Source: Hyphomicrobiales bacterium
GTDB taxonomy: Bacteria; Pseudomonadota; Alphaproteobacteria; Rhizobiales; Rhizobiaceae
Length of the DNA stretch: 64,000 nucleotides
Assembly (NCBI GenBank): GCA_021775455.1
Contig: JAJFHU010000003.1
Location: forward strand, 1-64,000
Direction: 5' to 3'
Below, one piece after another: positions 7,749-17,366 of this stretch (its first letter is position 1; each line of letters opens with the position of its first letter). A model generated the notes under the pieces. It ran no database searches. It was not told where the DNA came from and was given only the letters and a program-made list of their open reading frames with translations. The position numbers and the translations under genes were made by a program.

Positions 7749-7779
7749 TTGACCTTCCAGTAAGTGGAACCTCTATATT
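7749..7779 (+). promoter_or_regulatory. CueR-type (MerR family) promoter of the copper ATPase gene
   Basis: A -35 element TTGACC (7749-7754) and a -10 element TATATT (7774-7779) are separated by 19 bases, the overlong spacing typical of MerR-family promoters. The dyad ACCTTCC-N7-GGAACCT sits inside the spacer, matching the CueR operator. It places transcription start near 7786, just upstream of the ATPase start at 7800, and therefore supports that start over the upstream GTG at 7764. The cueR gene follows the ATPase. Confidence 0.88.
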
Positions 7780-7799
7780 CAGATTGGATAGCAGGAGCA

Positions 7800-10142
7800 A
7801 TGAATATTATGAAAGCAAGTATTTCGGAAAATGCCGCGTTGGTGAAAAAACCGAAAGTCAAGGACCCGGTTTGTGGGATGAATGTTGACGTTGAGGCGGG
7901 CAAGCCCAATTTCGAACACGGTAATAAGGTTTTTCACTTTTGCTCACAAGGGTGTCACGACAAATTTGAAGCAGATCCGGATTTCTATATTTCCGGCGCC
8001 CATAAGAGACGCTCAGAAGTTGTTACCAAACTGGTGTCTTACACTTGTCCGATGCACCCGGAGATCATCCAGGACCACCCCGGCGATTGCCCGCTATGCG
8101 GCATGGCGTTGGAGCCAATGGGTATTCCAACAGATGAACCCAACGCAGAATTGATAGATTTTACCAGGCGGTTTTGGATATCTGCAGTTTGTGCAGTACC
8201 CCTGCTAATTCTAACTATGGGCCCTCTGCTGGGTATACCGATTAGAGAATGGATCGGTGAGAAACTATCCATATACCTCGAACTTGTTCTCGCAACTCCA
8301 GTAGTATTGTGGGCGGCAATTCCATTTTTCAAACGAGGATGGAGTTCGATTCTAAATCGTAGCCCAAACATGTGGACGCTCATCATGATTGGGGTTGCGG
8401 CAGCTTATATTTACAGTGTTGTTGCGGCTCTTTTACCAGGAAGCTTTCCACCTTCATTTCGAACAGTAGGTGGTACTGTTCCGGTTTATTTTGAAGCGGC
8501 TGCTGTAATTGTCGCCCTGGTCTTTCTCGGTCAGGTTCTCGAGTTAAGAGCTAGAGAGAGAACCGGTTCTGCAATTCGTGCACTCCTTGATTTGGCACCA
8601 AAGACTGCTCGGCGAATTAATGCGGATCAAAGCGAAAGAGATGTACCGATCGAAAATATCCTGGCTGGAGATCGATTGCGCGTGCGCCCTGGTGAAAGCG
8701 TGCCGATCGACGGCTCGGTTCTGGAAGGTCATTCTTCAATTGACGAAAGCATGATTACCGGAGAGCCAGTTCCGGTCGAAAAAGATAGCGGATCATCTGT
8801 TACTGGCGGAACTATAAATGGAACCGGGTCACTAATTATAATGGCTGAACGTGTTGGAGGAGATACAATGCTCGCGCGTATTGTCGACATGGTAGCTTCA
8901 GCACAGCGCTCTCGCGCACCAATTCAAGGTCAAGTTGACCGGGTTGCAGCGTACTTTGTTCCGGCCGTCGTAATCGCGGCCGTTATTGCTTTTGCTGTCT
9001 GGGCAATGGTTGGTCCGCAGCCTGCAATGGTGCACGCGCTCGTCGCTGCTGTTTCTGTACTTATAATCGCCTGTCCCTGTGCAATGGGCTTGGCAACACC
9101 AATGTCAATCATGACGGCAGCCGGAAAGGGAGCGCAAGCTGGAGTCTTGATCCGAGATGCAGAAGCGCTCGAACGATTTGCCAAGGTTGGCATATTGATT
9201 GTTGATAAAACCGGAACGCTAACCGAGGGGCGGCCAAAACTATCAGATATTATTCCTGTCAAAGGGCAGGCTGAAGATGATCTTTTGGCAATGGCAGCTG
9301 CATTAGAACGCGGTTCGGAACATCCATTGGCAGAAGCTATTGTCCATGGCGCGGAAGACCGCGGTATTGTCATAAAAAATGCAAGTAATTTTCAAGCAGT
9401 GACGGGAAAAGGTGTGTCAGGCAAAGTCGGCAAGCGATCTGTCTCACTTGGTAATCTTGCCATGATGCAAGACCTGGGTTTGGATACTGGATTTTTGAAT
9501 GCCGAAGCCAATCGACTTCGAGATGAGGGAAAGACCGCGATGTATGTGGTGATCGCCGATCAGCTAGCGGGCATAATTGCAGTTGCGGATCCGGTTAAAG
9601 CAACCACGAAAGAGGCGATTGCATCCCTCCACCAAGCAGGCCTTAAAATTATAATGGCAACCGGTGACAACGTCCGCACTGCCCAGGCGGTGGCTTCAAG
9701 TCTCGGCATCGATGATGTGCGTGCAGATGTTCTTCCTGAGGACAAAAAAGCGCTGGTAGAAGAACTTCAGGCTGCGGGTAATTCCGTTGCCATGGCTGGC
9801 GACGGGGTAAACGATGCACCAGCGCTTGCAGCTGCTGACGTTGGGATTGCCATGGGCACGGGTGCGGATGTAGCGGTGGAAAGCGCTGGTATTACACTTG
9901 TTAAAGGCGATTTGAACGGCATTGTCCGCGCCCGAAAATTGGCTCACGCAACAATTCGCAACATCAAGCAAAATCTGTTCTTTGCATTTGCCTACAATGC
10001 TGCCGGTGTGCCGATCGCTGCGGGTGTTTTGTATCCGCTGACCGGGTGGCTACTATCCCCGATGATTGCAGCGGCAGCGATGAGCCTTTCTTCAGTTTCT
10101 GTGATTGGGAATGCGCTCAGACTGAGGAGCATAAAACTTTGA
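7800..10142 (+). CDS. copA: Cu(I)-exporting P1B-type ATPase
   Basis: The protein has 780 residues. Instead of the usual CxxC metal-binding domains, the N-terminus carries a YHS domain ([15 protein letters not shown] and [15 protein letters not shown]) and then a heavy-metal-binding motif ([20 protein letters not shown]). The catalytic core has CPC in the ion path (Cys425, Cys427), the phosphorylated aspartate in DKTGTLTEG (Asp469), the nucleotide-domain HPLAEAI and the hinge [10 protein letters not shown]. The TGEPVPVE phosphatase motif is also present. It pumps monovalent copper, possibly silver, out of the cytoplasm. The promoter upstream is of CueR type. Confidence 0.94.
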   Translation: MNIMKASISENAALVKKPKVKDPVCGMNVDVEAGKPNFEHGNKVFHFCSQGCHDKFEADPDFYISGAHKRRSEVVTKLVSYTCPMHPEIIQDHPGDCPLCGMALEPMGIPTDEPNAELIDFTRRFWISAVCAVPLLILTMGPLLGIPIREWIGEKLSIYLELVLATPVVLWAAIPFFKRGWSSILNRSPNMWTLIMIGVAAAYIYSVVAALLPGSFPPSFRTVGGTVPVYFEAAAVIVALVFLGQVLELRARERTGSAIRALLDLAPKTARRINADQSERDVPIENILAGDRLRVRPGESVPIDGSVLEGHSSIDESMITGEPVPVEKDSGSSVTGGTINGTGSLIIMAERVGGDTMLARIVDMVASAQRSRAPIQGQVDRVAAYFVPAVVIAAVIAFAVWAMVGPQPAMVHALVAAVSVLIIACPCAMGLATPMSIMTAAGKGAQAGVLIRDAEALERFAKVGILIVDKTGTLTEGRPKLSDIIPVKGQAEDDLLAMAAALERGSEHPLAEAIVHGAEDRGIVIKNASNFQAVTGKGVSGKVGKRSVSLGNLAMMQDLGLDTGFLNAEANRLRDEGKTAMYVVIADQLAGIIAVADPVKATTKEAIASLHQAGLKIIMATGDNVRTAQAVASSLGIDDVRADVLPEDKKALVEELQAAGNSVAMAGDGVNDAPALAAADVGIAMGTGADVAVESAGITLVKGDLNGIVRARKLAHATIRNIKQNLFFAFAYNAAGVPIAAGVLYPLTGWLLSPMIAAAAMSLSSVSVIGNALRLRSIKL

Positions 10143-10185
10143 ACACATTAATTGTGATCGCTGAGGGATACACGGTAGGGCTATC

Positions 10186-10581
10186 ATGAAAATTGGAGAA
10201 GCTGCGGAGCGGTCAAACTTGCCGCCAAAAACCATCAGGTTTTATGAGGATATTGATCTGATAAAACCATCGCGAACTAGGAATCAATACCGCGACTATT
10301 CAGACAATGACGTCTACAGGCTGCTCTTTTTACAACGCTCACGTAGCTTGGGTTTTAGCATCGAAGAATGTCGTCTTCTCTTGTCATTATACGATGATAA
10401 GAATCGGGCAAGTTCTGACGTTAAAGCAATTGCCAGCGCGAAAATTCAACAAATCAACCGCAAGCGACAAGAGCTTCAGTCCCTGAAAAACACGCTACTT
10501 GACCTGGTTAAAAATTGTCATGGAGATGACAAACCGGATTGCCCAATAATTGATGATCTTTCTGGAAGGAAATTCAAATGA
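10186..10581 (+). CDS. cueR: CueR-type copper-responsive MerR regulator
   Basis: The regulator has 131 residues. It has the MerR winged helix (MKIGEAAERSNLPPKTIRFY), a long dimerisation helix and the metal loop NCHGDDKPDCPII with cysteines at 111 and 119, spaced as in CueR for a two-coordinate Cu(I) site. It would twist the overlong promoter found at 7749-7779 to activate the copper ATPase gene. Its stop codon overlaps the start of the cytochrome gene (ATGA), so the two are translationally coupled. Confidence 0.93.
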   Translation: MKIGEAAERSNLPPKTIRFYEDIDLIKPSRTRNQYRDYSDNDVYRLLFLQRSRSLGFSIEECRLLLSLYDDKNRASSDVKAIASAKIQQINRKRQELQSLKNTLLDLVKNCHGDDKPDCPIIDDLSGRKFK

Positions 10582-10985
10582 ATATTAGGACAACCTTATG
10601 GTTATGCGCAGTACTAGGCGTGGTTGTGTGGTGGGTTTATCCAACCGTAATGTCTCCCAACCCATCTGGCGTCTTGGCGGATGTTAAAGTTCCGGTGCTA
10701 TCAAAGGCCGGTCAGGCCGGGAAACAATCATTTGATGATTATTGCTCAGCATGCCACGGAGAAAACGCTGCAGGTCGGGATGGAAAAGGGCCGCCACTGG
10801 TCCATAAGCTTTACGAAAAAAACCATCATGGCGATTCGGCTTTTTACTCAGCCGCCAACATTGGTGTGCGGGCACATCATTGGCCATTTGGAAACATGCC
10901 GCCGGTGGCAAATATCAGCCAAGATGAGTTGACGGCGATAATCGGATATGTGCGTGAACTGCAACGGGCTAACGGGATAAACTGA
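10578..10985 (+). CDS. monoheme cytochrome c, membrane-anchored or secreted
   Basis: The protein has 135 residues. A hydrophobic N-terminus (LWLCAVLGVVVWWVY) serves as a signal or anchor. One heme site CSACH is followed by GKGPPLV, and the likely axial Met is in GNMPPV, so this is a class I cytochrome c. It overlaps cueR by four bases, which ties its expression to copper. Similar small cytochromes occur beside copper-resistance genes, but the electron partner is unknown; it might serve the multicopper oxidase encoded downstream. Confidence 0.82.
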   Translation: MNIRTTLWLCAVLGVVVWWVYPTVMSPNPSGVLADVKVPVLSKAGQAGKQSFDDYCSACHGENAAGRDGKGPPLVHKLYEKNHHGDSAFYSAANIGVRAHHWPFGNMPPVANISQDELTAIIGYVRELQRANGIN

Positions 10986-11214
10986 ATCAGTTTACCGAAA
11001 ATAACGCAGTCAATCATCCTTTGTTGGATGAACATATGAAATTGCACATCCCGATCACAGTTATTTGAAGCTTCTGATTTCTACGTTTTTATCCGAATAA
11101 TTCTTCTGGAGCAGGCTGATTCCCAACAATTGAGCCATTTGTTACAGTGCTGTTACCAAGTGTTATCAAATTGTCAGTAAAGTCATTGGGATAGCGGTTG
11201 ACTGTAAGTTTTTT

Positions 11215-11655
11215 ATGAGTACATTCCCGCTGATGAAATTTGCTGGACCAAAAGATTCTGGATTCGCGTGCTTGCTCGCAAAAATAGTGATTGTGCTTTC
11301 GCTACTGGTTTTGCCATTATCTCACGCGTCTGCATCTCATGCCAACAATACTGGCATAATTGCCTCATCCCACTTGTTTGGTTCGTATGATTCAACTACC
11401 GAACATCAACATCAAGTGGATGGTGTTGCATCCGATTTGTTAGAAAATGTTTCTGGCAATGATGTAGGTGGAGGGATGCCGGGGCATCCTTTAAATGCTC
11501 ACGAAACATGCTGCGTAAGCTTTTGTGATGGGGCTCTTGAGACGGGATTCCAATCCCTTTCGCGCATCCCGCTCCCGAAACTTAAGACCGCCTTTCTTGC
11601 CTCTCCCCTTGCGCCGGGTGAATGGGCAACACCTCACCGTCCCCCGAGTATCTGA
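11215..11655 (+). CDS. hypothetical exported protein with C-terminal Cys pair
   Basis: The protein has 146 residues with a central hydrophobic segment near the N-terminus (IVIVLSLLVLPLSHASA), probably a signal peptide with a long n-region. The mature part is rich in His and Gly and contains HETCCVSFCDG, a possible metal site. It is the first gene of the run that leads into the TolC-like and multicopper oxidase genes, so a copper-binding role is a fair guess. I do not recognise the family. Confidence 0.55.
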   Translation: MSTFPLMKFAGPKDSGFACLLAKIVIVLSLLVLPLSHASASHANNTGIIASSHLFGSYDSTTEHQHQVDGVASDLLENVSGNDVGGGMPGHPLNAHETCCVSFCDGALETGFQSLSRIPLPKLKTAFLASPLAPGEWATPHRPPSI

Positions 11656-11742
11656 AACTCCACTCCCTTAACGGGATAAATGTGTCTGCGATTCAATTTT
11701 CTGAACGCGGAATAAGTGAGTTTGTGATTTCAGGTATAAATA

Positions 11743-11976
11743 ATGATCAAAAAAACAACAGGGATAGTGGCAATTGCATTGCTGGCAGGATGTTCTGCAT
11801 CCGGTGGACCTGCGGAGGTCCTGCCATTCAGCTCGCCAGTTGAAGAAGATGCAGGTATCAGGCGGTCGGGCCAGGGAAACATAATCAGTGATTATCAACA
11901 CAGGGCACCGGTAAAACCAGGTAATTGGCGTCAGTTGAACGATGAGCAGTCTCCGGCAAAGGAGAATGACTCATGA
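11743..11976 (+). CDS. small predicted lipoprotein
   Basis: The protein has 77 residues with a lipoprotein signal (TGIVAIALLAGC, lipobox LAGC). The mature part is short, polar and without a recognised domain. The last four bases overlap the start of the TolC-like gene (ATGA), so the two are coupled and the lipoprotein may be an accessory of that efflux or outer-membrane complex. Confidence 0.6.
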   Translation: MIKKTTGIVAIALLAGCSASGGPAEVLPFSSPVEEDAGIRRSGQGNIISDYQHRAPVKPGNWRQLNDEQSPAKENDS

Positions 11977-13439
11977 ACAAGAGCATCAAGACGATTTTTG
12001 GAACGATTGCCCTGTCGGCCATCGTATCGGGATGTGTCTCTGACGGGGTGATCCAAACCTATTCTTCTAAAACTGTCGGATTTGATACAGTCGATACCGA
12101 GGTTACGGACGCATCCGGCAAGGAAACTGTTTGGGTCCAGAGCCAGGAAACAGCTGAGGAAATGGTTGAACGGGTGCATTCACTTACTCACCGCAAAACC
12201 ATCAGTGCCGATACCGCAGTTCAGGTAGCGCTACTCAACAACAAAGGCTTGCAGGCAGCTTATGCAGAAATCGGCTTAAGCGCTGCGGAGGTCTGGCAGC
12301 AGGCTCTTCCAGAAAACCCGAAAGTTTCTGTTGAGGTGTTGGGCATCGGTGCTCCGGGACTTCCTGGCTATCGCTCAATTGAAGGCTGGGTGGCTACGAA
12401 CCTGCTTCGCCTTGCAACCTATGACCGGCGAGTGAATATAGCCGAATCCCGGTTCAGGGAGGCGCAACAGCGGGCAATTCTTGAAACATTGCAACTGGCA
12501 GGACGGACGCGGATAGCCTGGATCAATGCGGTTGGCGCTTTTGAAACCGTATTTTACCTCAATCAGGCGCAGGTTGCTGCAGATGCAGCTTCTCAACTGG
12601 CGGAAAAACTGGGCAAGAGCGGCGCGTTGACGAAGGCCGGTCAGGCGCGTGAACACGTGTTTTACGCCGAGCTTGCTGGACAAAGAGCTGAGGCGAAATT
12701 AGCCGCAAAGATGGCCAAGGAAGAACTGACCCGGTTGATGGGATTGTGGGGATCGGAAGTAGATTATTTTGTTCCGGATCAGCTGCCCCCGCTGCCAAAA
12801 CGCCGAAAGCAACAAACGCGAATTGAGGCAAAGGCCTTAAAGCATCGGGTGGATTTGCAGATTGCCAAGCTTGAGCTGGAAACCCTCGCCAGTTCGTACG
12901 GATTAACGGAGGCAACCAGATACGTAACTGATCTGGAAATCATTGTTGGCAAAGAGTTTGAAAAGGAATTGGAAGACGATGAAATCGAAAAGGTAAAGAC
13001 CGGCCAGGTTGAACTTGAGTTCGTCATTCCGATTTTCGACACCGGCAAAGCTCGACTTCGAAAGGCTGAATTGGCATATATGCGTGCCGCCAACCGACTC
13101 GCTGAACTGGCAGTCAATGTCCGTAGCGAAGCACGGTCTGCGTATACTGAGTACAATGCGCGTTACGATATTGCCCGTCACTATCGCAACAACGTGCTGC
13201 CTCTTCGAGCAAATATCGAGGAGGAGGCACTACTTACTTACAATGGCATGATTACCAACACGTTTGAATTGCTTGCCGACACGCGGGCGAAATCCAATGC
13301 CGTAATTTTGGCAACGAATGCAAAACGTAAATTCTGGCTTGCTGATGCCAATCTGGATGGTGCGGTTTTGGCTGGAAGCGTTGGCGCCGTTGGCGGTGAT
13401 GCAATGATCGTTGCCGACAATGGCGGTGGCGGGCACTAG
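11973..13439 (+). CDS. TolC-family outer membrane lipoprotein
   Basis: The protein has 488 residues with a lipobox (AIVSGC) and the outer-membrane efflux protein fold: repeated long helices such as LNNKGLQAAYAEIGLSAAEV and RLRKAELAYMRAANRLAELA, and a second repeat containing NVRSEARSAYTEYNARYD. The ending is Gly/His-rich. Such channels normally work with an RND pump and a membrane fusion protein, but neither is encoded here. In copper islands like this one the TolC-like protein precedes a multicopper oxidase. It may export copper or organise periplasmic copper handling. Specificity is inferred from context only. Confidence 0.85.
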   Translation: MNKSIKTIFGTIALSAIVSGCVSDGVIQTYSSKTVGFDTVDTEVTDASGKETVWVQSQETAEEMVERVHSLTHRKTISADTAVQVALLNNKGLQAAYAEIGLSAAEVWQQALPENPKVSVEVLGIGAPGLPGYRSIEGWVATNLLRLATYDRRVNIAESRFREAQQRAILETLQLAGRTRIAWINAVGAFETVFYLNQAQVAADAASQLAEKLGKSGALTKAGQAREHVFYAELAGQRAEAKLAAKMAKEELTRLMGLWGSEVDYFVPDQLPPLPKRRKQQTRIEAKALKHRVDLQIAKLELETLASSYGLTEATRYVTDLEIIVGKEFEKELEDDEIEKVKTGQVELEFVIPIFDTGKARLRKAELAYMRAANRLAELAVNVRSEARSAYTEYNARYDIARHYRNNVLPLRANIEEEALLTYNGMITNTFELLADTRAKSNAVILATNAKRKFWLADANLDGAVLAGSVGAVGGDAMIVADNGGGGH

Positions 13440-13453
13440 AAAGGAGAATTGAA

Positions 13454-14818
13454 ATGGTTAATCGACGACAACTCATCGGTGCAGGGGCAGCTGGAGCAGC
13501 GCTCATTTCTACAAACAGTTGGTCGGCAACCACCAACCAGTCACTACCGGAAACGCCTATCAAGACCACGGCAACTACAGAACAGCCAGTTAACCCGTCA
13601 ACCGGGCCTGACTATCAACCGGTGGTTACACTTAATGGTTGGACCCTGCCGTGGCGAATGAACAATGGGGTGAAAGAGTATCACCTTGTGGCGGAGCCTG
13701 TTGAGCGGGAAATGGCGGAAGGCATGACTGCTTATCTGTGGGGCTACAATGGTCAATCAACCGGTCCAACAATTGAAGCGGTCGAGGGTGACCGTGTACG
13801 GATTTTTGTCACCAACAAACTACCCGAACATACCAGTATTCACTGGCATGGCATGATCCTGCCTTCGGGCATGGATGGTGTCGGAGGTCTTTCTCAGGAG
13901 CATATTCCCCCTGGAAAGACCTTTGCCTATGAGTTTGATCTCGTGAAAAGCGGTACCTTTATGTATCACCCGCACTCAGACGAGATGGTTCAAATGGCTA
14001 TGGGTATGATGGGTATGTTTATCATTCATCCAAAAGATCCCACTTTCATGCCGGTCGATCGTGACTTTGTGTTCATGCTCAACGCCTTTGACATTGATCC
14101 GGGCACGTACGTACCAAAGATCATGACCATGACGGACTTTAATCTGTGGTGCTGGAACAGCCGTTTGTTCCCGGACATTGATCCGTTGGTGGTCGCAAAA
14201 GACGATCGGGTCCGGGTTCGCGTTGGCAATCTCACCATGACCAATCATCCGATCCATATGCATGGCTATGACTTTGAAGTCACCTGTACCGACGGAGGGT
14301 GGGTTCCAAAGGAAGCCCGTTGGCCGGAAGTTTCAATTGATATCCCGGTTGGCGCCATGCGAGCCTATGAATTTGACGCAAAATACCTGGGAGATTGGGC
14401 AATCCATTGCCACAAATCGCACCACACAATGAATGCGATGGGTCACGATGTGCCGACGTTCATTGGTGTCGATAAAACAAAGATCACCCAACAAATCCGC
14501 AAGCTGCAACCGGAATACATGCCAATGGGCATGGCTGGCATGGCAGACATGGGCGAGATGGAGATGGAGTTGCCCGACAACACTGTCCCCATGATGACGG
14601 GCTGGGGCGCCCACGGCCCGATTGAGATGGGGGGCATGTTCTCTGTCGTCAAAGTACGTGAGGGCATTCAATCGGGCGATTATTCAGATCCGGGTTGGTA
14701 TGAAAACCCACCCGGCACTCAGGCATCGGAATGGACGGGTGATTTGCCGGAGCCGGTTTATGTGACCGATCCTCAAACCAGGTACACAGCAAAACCTAAC
14801 AACAACAAAAAGACCTAA
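13454..14818 (+). CDS. multicopper oxidase (copper resistance type)
   Basis: The protein has 454 residues. A strong ribosome binding site (AAAGGAG) precedes ATG 13454. The N-terminus NRRQLIGAGAAGAALI is a plausible Tat signal. Copper ligand motifs appear in order: HWHGMILPSGMDG, HPHSDEM, HPIHMHG and HCHKSHHTM, which together supply the type 1 and the trinuclear sites. A Met-rich tail follows (MPMGMAGMADMGEMEMEL), as in enzymes that oxidise Cu(I) to Cu(II) in the periplasm. It is shorter than CopA/PcoA and has a C-terminal extension beyond the last ligand motif. The cupredoxin and CusF-like genes follow. Confidence 0.93.
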   Translation: MVNRRQLIGAGAAGAALISTNSWSATTNQSLPETPIKTTATTEQPVNPSTGPDYQPVVTLNGWTLPWRMNNGVKEYHLVAEPVEREMAEGMTAYLWGYNGQSTGPTIEAVEGDRVRIFVTNKLPEHTSIHWHGMILPSGMDGVGGLSQEHIPPGKTFAYEFDLVKSGTFMYHPHSDEMVQMAMGMMGMFIIHPKDPTFMPVDRDFVFMLNAFDIDPGTYVPKIMTMTDFNLWCWNSRLFPDIDPLVVAKDDRVRVRVGNLTMTNHPIHMHGYDFEVTCTDGGWVPKEARWPEVSIDIPVGAMRAYEFDAKYLGDWAIHCHKSHHTMNAMGHDVPTFIGVDKTKITQQIRKLQPEYMPMGMAGMADMGEMEMELPDNTVPMMTGWGAHGPIEMGGMFSVVKVREGIQSGDYSDPGWYENPPGTQASEWTGDLPEPVYVTDPQTRYTAKPNNNKKT

Positions 14819-14887
14819 CAGGGAAATCAGGCCGACAGGCATAACGCAAAACCGGGCAATTATGCCCAGCATTAAAAAGGAAAAAAC

Positions 14888-15412
14888 ATGAAACGACTTT
14901 TAACGCTAACGACATGTATGACGATGTTCGCTGGAGCAGCGCTCGCAAGTGGCACCCACGGTGGGGGGCATGGCGACGAAGCTGCTGTAGATAACGGTCA
15001 CCACGGTAAAATGATGATTGGCGAACCCGGAAAAGCGGGTGATGTAAACCGAAAAATCAAAATCGTCATGAAAGAAACCGCCGGGGGGGAAATGCTTTTC
15101 AAACCAAGCATGGTCTCCTTTGAAGCGGGCCAAACTATCCAGTTTTCAATTAAGAATGTTGGCAAGCTGGATCATGAATTTGTCCTCGATGAGCATCACG
15201 CCCTGATGGAGCATAAAAAGGCCATGGAGAAGTTCCCCGAGATGGAACACGACGATCCAAATTCTGTTCGGCTTGAGCCTGGTGAAAAGGGCGAAATCAT
15301 TTGGAAATTCTCCAATGCTGGAGAGTTTGAATTCGGCTGCCTTATCCCCGGCCACTACGATGCTGGCATGAAGGGCGCCATTAAAATATCAGGTAAGGTA
15401 GCTGGATCATGA
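14888..15412 (+). CDS. periplasmic cupredoxin
   Basis: The protein has 174 residues. The signal peptide is followed by a His/Gly-rich segment (SGTHGGGHGDE, NGHHGK). The cupredoxin fold has its first His ligand in LDHEFVLDEHHALMEHK, which also forms a His/Met-rich loop, and the Cys-His-Met cluster in FGCLIPGHYDAGMKG, giving a typical type 1 copper site. It could pass electrons or copper to the multicopper oxidase. It overlaps the next gene by four bases. Confidence 0.88.
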   Translation: MKRLLTLTTCMTMFAGAALASGTHGGGHGDEAAVDNGHHGKMMIGEPGKAGDVNRKIKIVMKETAGGEMLFKPSMVSFEAGQTIQFSIKNVGKLDHEFVLDEHHALMEHKKAMEKFPEMEHDDPNSVRLEPGEKGEIIWKFSNAGEFEFGCLIPGHYDAGMKGAIKISGKVAGS

Positions 15413-15696
15413 AAACACTCCTCAGAATTACGTTTGCAGCTGCTATTGGTTTAGCGGCTGCGACCGGTGCATATGCCCAACAATATACAAAGGGTGTCGT
15501 GAAGAAGGTCAACCTTGACAAGAAAAAGGTGACCATAATCCACGAGGAAATTGTCAATCTCGAAATGCCTGCGATGACCATGGTGTTTCGAACCGCCGAG
15601 GATGAAATGCTGGACGGCATGAATCCCGGAGACAAAATCGAGTTTGTTGTTGAAAGGGTAAACGGCAAGCTTACCATCACTGAATTGAAGGAGTGA
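15409..15696 (+). CDS. CusF-like periplasmic copper chaperone
   Basis: The protein has 95 residues with a signal peptide ending in AYAQ. The mature OB-fold contains KVTIIHEEIVNLEMPAMTM, where the His and the two Met residues of MPAMTM match the CusF Cu(I)/Ag(I) site; VVERVNGKLTITELK closes the barrel. CusF normally hands metal to a CusCBA pump, which is not present here, so this protein probably buffers periplasmic copper for the oxidase and TolC-like protein of this cluster. Confidence 0.88.
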   Translation: MKTLLRITFAAAIGLAAATGAYAQQYTKGVVKKVNLDKKKVTIIHEEIVNLEMPAMTMVFRTAEDEMLDGMNPGDKIEFVVERVNGKLTITELKE

Positions 15697-15956
15697 GACA
15701 AGGCTGGGGGCCTCCTAACGGTGCTGGATCCGGCAACCAGTCCACAGACTTAGCAGTCAAACTTTGAAGGCTTGCTGAGATTGTAACTCAGTGTGTTCGA
15801 AAAAAAGTCCATCAAAAATTATGGCAATCTCTGGGTTGCCGAACTGTCAAACGCTGGTTTTATGATCGTTATTGAGGAATGTCCGTCATCAGGTTATTTT
15901 GAACAAGCGAAATCACTGACCGGTTATCTATTTTTTTGGCATTTTGAGTGCAGCGA

Positions 15957-15970
15957 TTGATCTGAATCAA
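15957..15970. promoter_or_regulatory. FNR/Anr-type box
   Basis: TTGATCTGAATCAA is a perfect FNR-family palindrome. It lies 69 bases before the start codon of the SHOCT protein gene and well after the end of the copper operon, so it most likely drives the SHOCT gene when oxygen is scarce. The remaining 15697-15956 stretch contains an imperfect inverted repeat (GGCAATC and GGTTGCC) and nothing else obvious. Confidence 0.78.
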
Positions 15971-16038
15971 TGCTGAATTGTAGTTAGTGGGCTAATTCAG
16001 AAAAACATTCAACATCAATCAATGAAAGTAGAATTTTG

Positions 16039-16365
16039 ATGGAAAAACGATTGAAAAGCCTTTCAGGCTTGACCGTTTTAACTCTATTCACAACGCCCGC
16101 ACTAAGCGCTTCGGGGCACGACAATGTCTATAATCACATGTTTGGCGATTACGGGCCTGCCGGAATGTTTATGGGTCCGATTTTTATGATTGCCTGGATT
16201 GTCGTTTTGGTGGTTTTGATTGCGCTTATTCTAAAGTGGATGGGGATTATCGACGGAAGAGTGAGTACAACTTCCACGGCACTCAATGTATTGGAAGATC
16301 GCTTTGCGCGCGGTGAGATCGACAAAAAACAATTTAATGCAATGCGCGATAGCTTGAAGAGCTGA
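16039..16365 (+). CDS. small membrane protein with SHOCT domain
   Basis: The protein has 108 residues: a signal-like N-terminus, one strong transmembrane segment (MIAWIVVLVVLIALILKW) and a C-terminal SHOCT domain (NVLEDRFARGEIDKKQFNAM). SHOCT is a short oligomerisation motif common in proteins of unknown role. ATG 16039 is preferred to the preceding TTG. A perfect FNR-type box lies just upstream, so the gene appears to be induced without oxygen. Confidence 0.8.
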   Translation: MEKRLKSLSGLTVLTLFTTPALSASGHDNVYNHMFGDYGPAGMFMGPIFMIAWIVVLVVLIALILKWMGIIDGRVSTTSTALNVLEDRFARGEIDKKQFNAMRDSLKS

Positions 16366-16697
16366 ACGACGAAGTGGGAGTAGGTGAAAGTACCGGATAT
16401 GGAGAACCTGTTGCCGGGTGTATTCTCTATACTCACCATTTTGAGGCTTTGCTGGTCGATCAATCAGCCCCTTTGTTCATAAGACCTGACTGTTTCAACA
16501 CCAACACGGTTTGCAACTTCACCAATTCGCATCCGGTTTGCTCCGAAGTGCAATTAATCTATGTTCCGTAGTATACTGCGGAATCATGAAGCTCCAAGCT
16601 TCACAAGGTAACGTATTGTCCAACTGCCGGCGCCCGCGAAGTGCCATGTGCGGGCGCAGAGTCGGCGCAGATCATCTTCAAAACGCAGTGATAGCAA
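16366..16697. other. intergenic region between convergent genes, with one hairpin
   Basis: No credible gene is seen. The only notable structure is an 8-bp stem GCGCCCGC (16630-16637) with GCGGGCGC (16650-16657) around a 12-base loop. It lies between convergent genes and could act as a bidirectional transcription stop, although no T-run follows on either strand. Confidence 0.4.
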
Positions 16698-17366
16698 CTA
16701 CTGATCGGTTTGGAATGTGCAAAGCTGGCCGGTCTGCCTTATTAGCTCGCACTCGGAGACAGAAAATATTTCAATCGGATAGGTGCTAATCTGGTGCAAA
16801 ATTCTTCGTTGTACCTCTTCCGTGTTTGGCAGTTCAATATGGGCGATCTTGTAATCGAAAGTATTTACAATCGTAAGTTGATTGCCGCTGGTTAACTCAA
16901 CCTTGTCACCAAGACAGCCAACCAAAGAACAGGTGAAGTTGTCCACCCTTCGCACATTCGGCGTAATCGGCGACAGTGGTAGGCCGTCAATGATACCCAG
17001 ATAACTGACTGGAATGCCGTCTTTGTCGAACTGTGCCACAATGCGCGTGAGGAGATTGGCGCCGAAGCTGACGCCGATCAGATTAATTTCAATATCGGGA
17101 TTGTTGCGATAGGCAGTTCTGACGTCCTTCAAAATCTTTGGTGCAATATAGGTCCAGCCTTCTACGGCACCAATGTAAGAATAGAGCTGAGCACCGGGTA
17201 TCCTTTCCTTCAGTTTCTGAAACCCGTAGCCGACAAAGGGAATTGCGCTTCCGAATCCGTTAATCAGGATCGTTAGGGAATTTGCAGGTGGCACGGCATG
17301 CGACAATCCCGGTGTACTCAGGACAAAAAGCAATACAATGGCTCGAACAATCGATCTGTAAAACAC
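16698..17366 (-). CDS. secreted alpha/beta-hydrolase-like protein
   Basis: The protein has 222 residues. A signal peptide (AIVLLFVLSTPGLSHAV) is followed by SLTILINGFGSAIPFVGYGF and then the nucleophile elbow IGVSFGANLL (G-x-S-x-G). The order fits an alpha/beta hydrolase or lipase-like fold; later Asp (IDGLP) and His (KIAHIEL) could complete the triad. Two Cys pairs suggest disulfides in the periplasm. The substrate is unknown. Confidence 0.65.
   Translation of the reverse strand: MFYRSIVRAIVLLFVLSTPGLSHAVPPANSLTILINGFGSAIPFVGYGFQKLKERIPGAQLYSYIGAVEGWTYIAPKILKDVRTAYRNNPDIEINLIGVSFGANLLTRIVAQFDKDGIPVSYLGIIDGLPLSPITPNVRRVDNFTCSLVGCLGDKVELTSGNQLTIVNTFDYKIAHIELPNTEEVQRRILHQISTYPIEIFSVSECELIRQTGQLCTFQTDQ

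Noticed and set aside
9560-9971. Minus-strand open frames inside the copper ATPase gene
   Set aside because: They are shadows of the plus-strand gene, which has all P-type ATPase motifs.
10970-10995. Palindrome AAACTGAATCAGTTT as terminator after the cytochrome gene
   Set aside because: The stem is AT-rich and no T-run follows, so a terminator is not supported.
11668-11901. Minus-strand 77-residue frame
   Set aside because: It overlaps the small lipoprotein gene, has no ribosome binding site and no family likeness.
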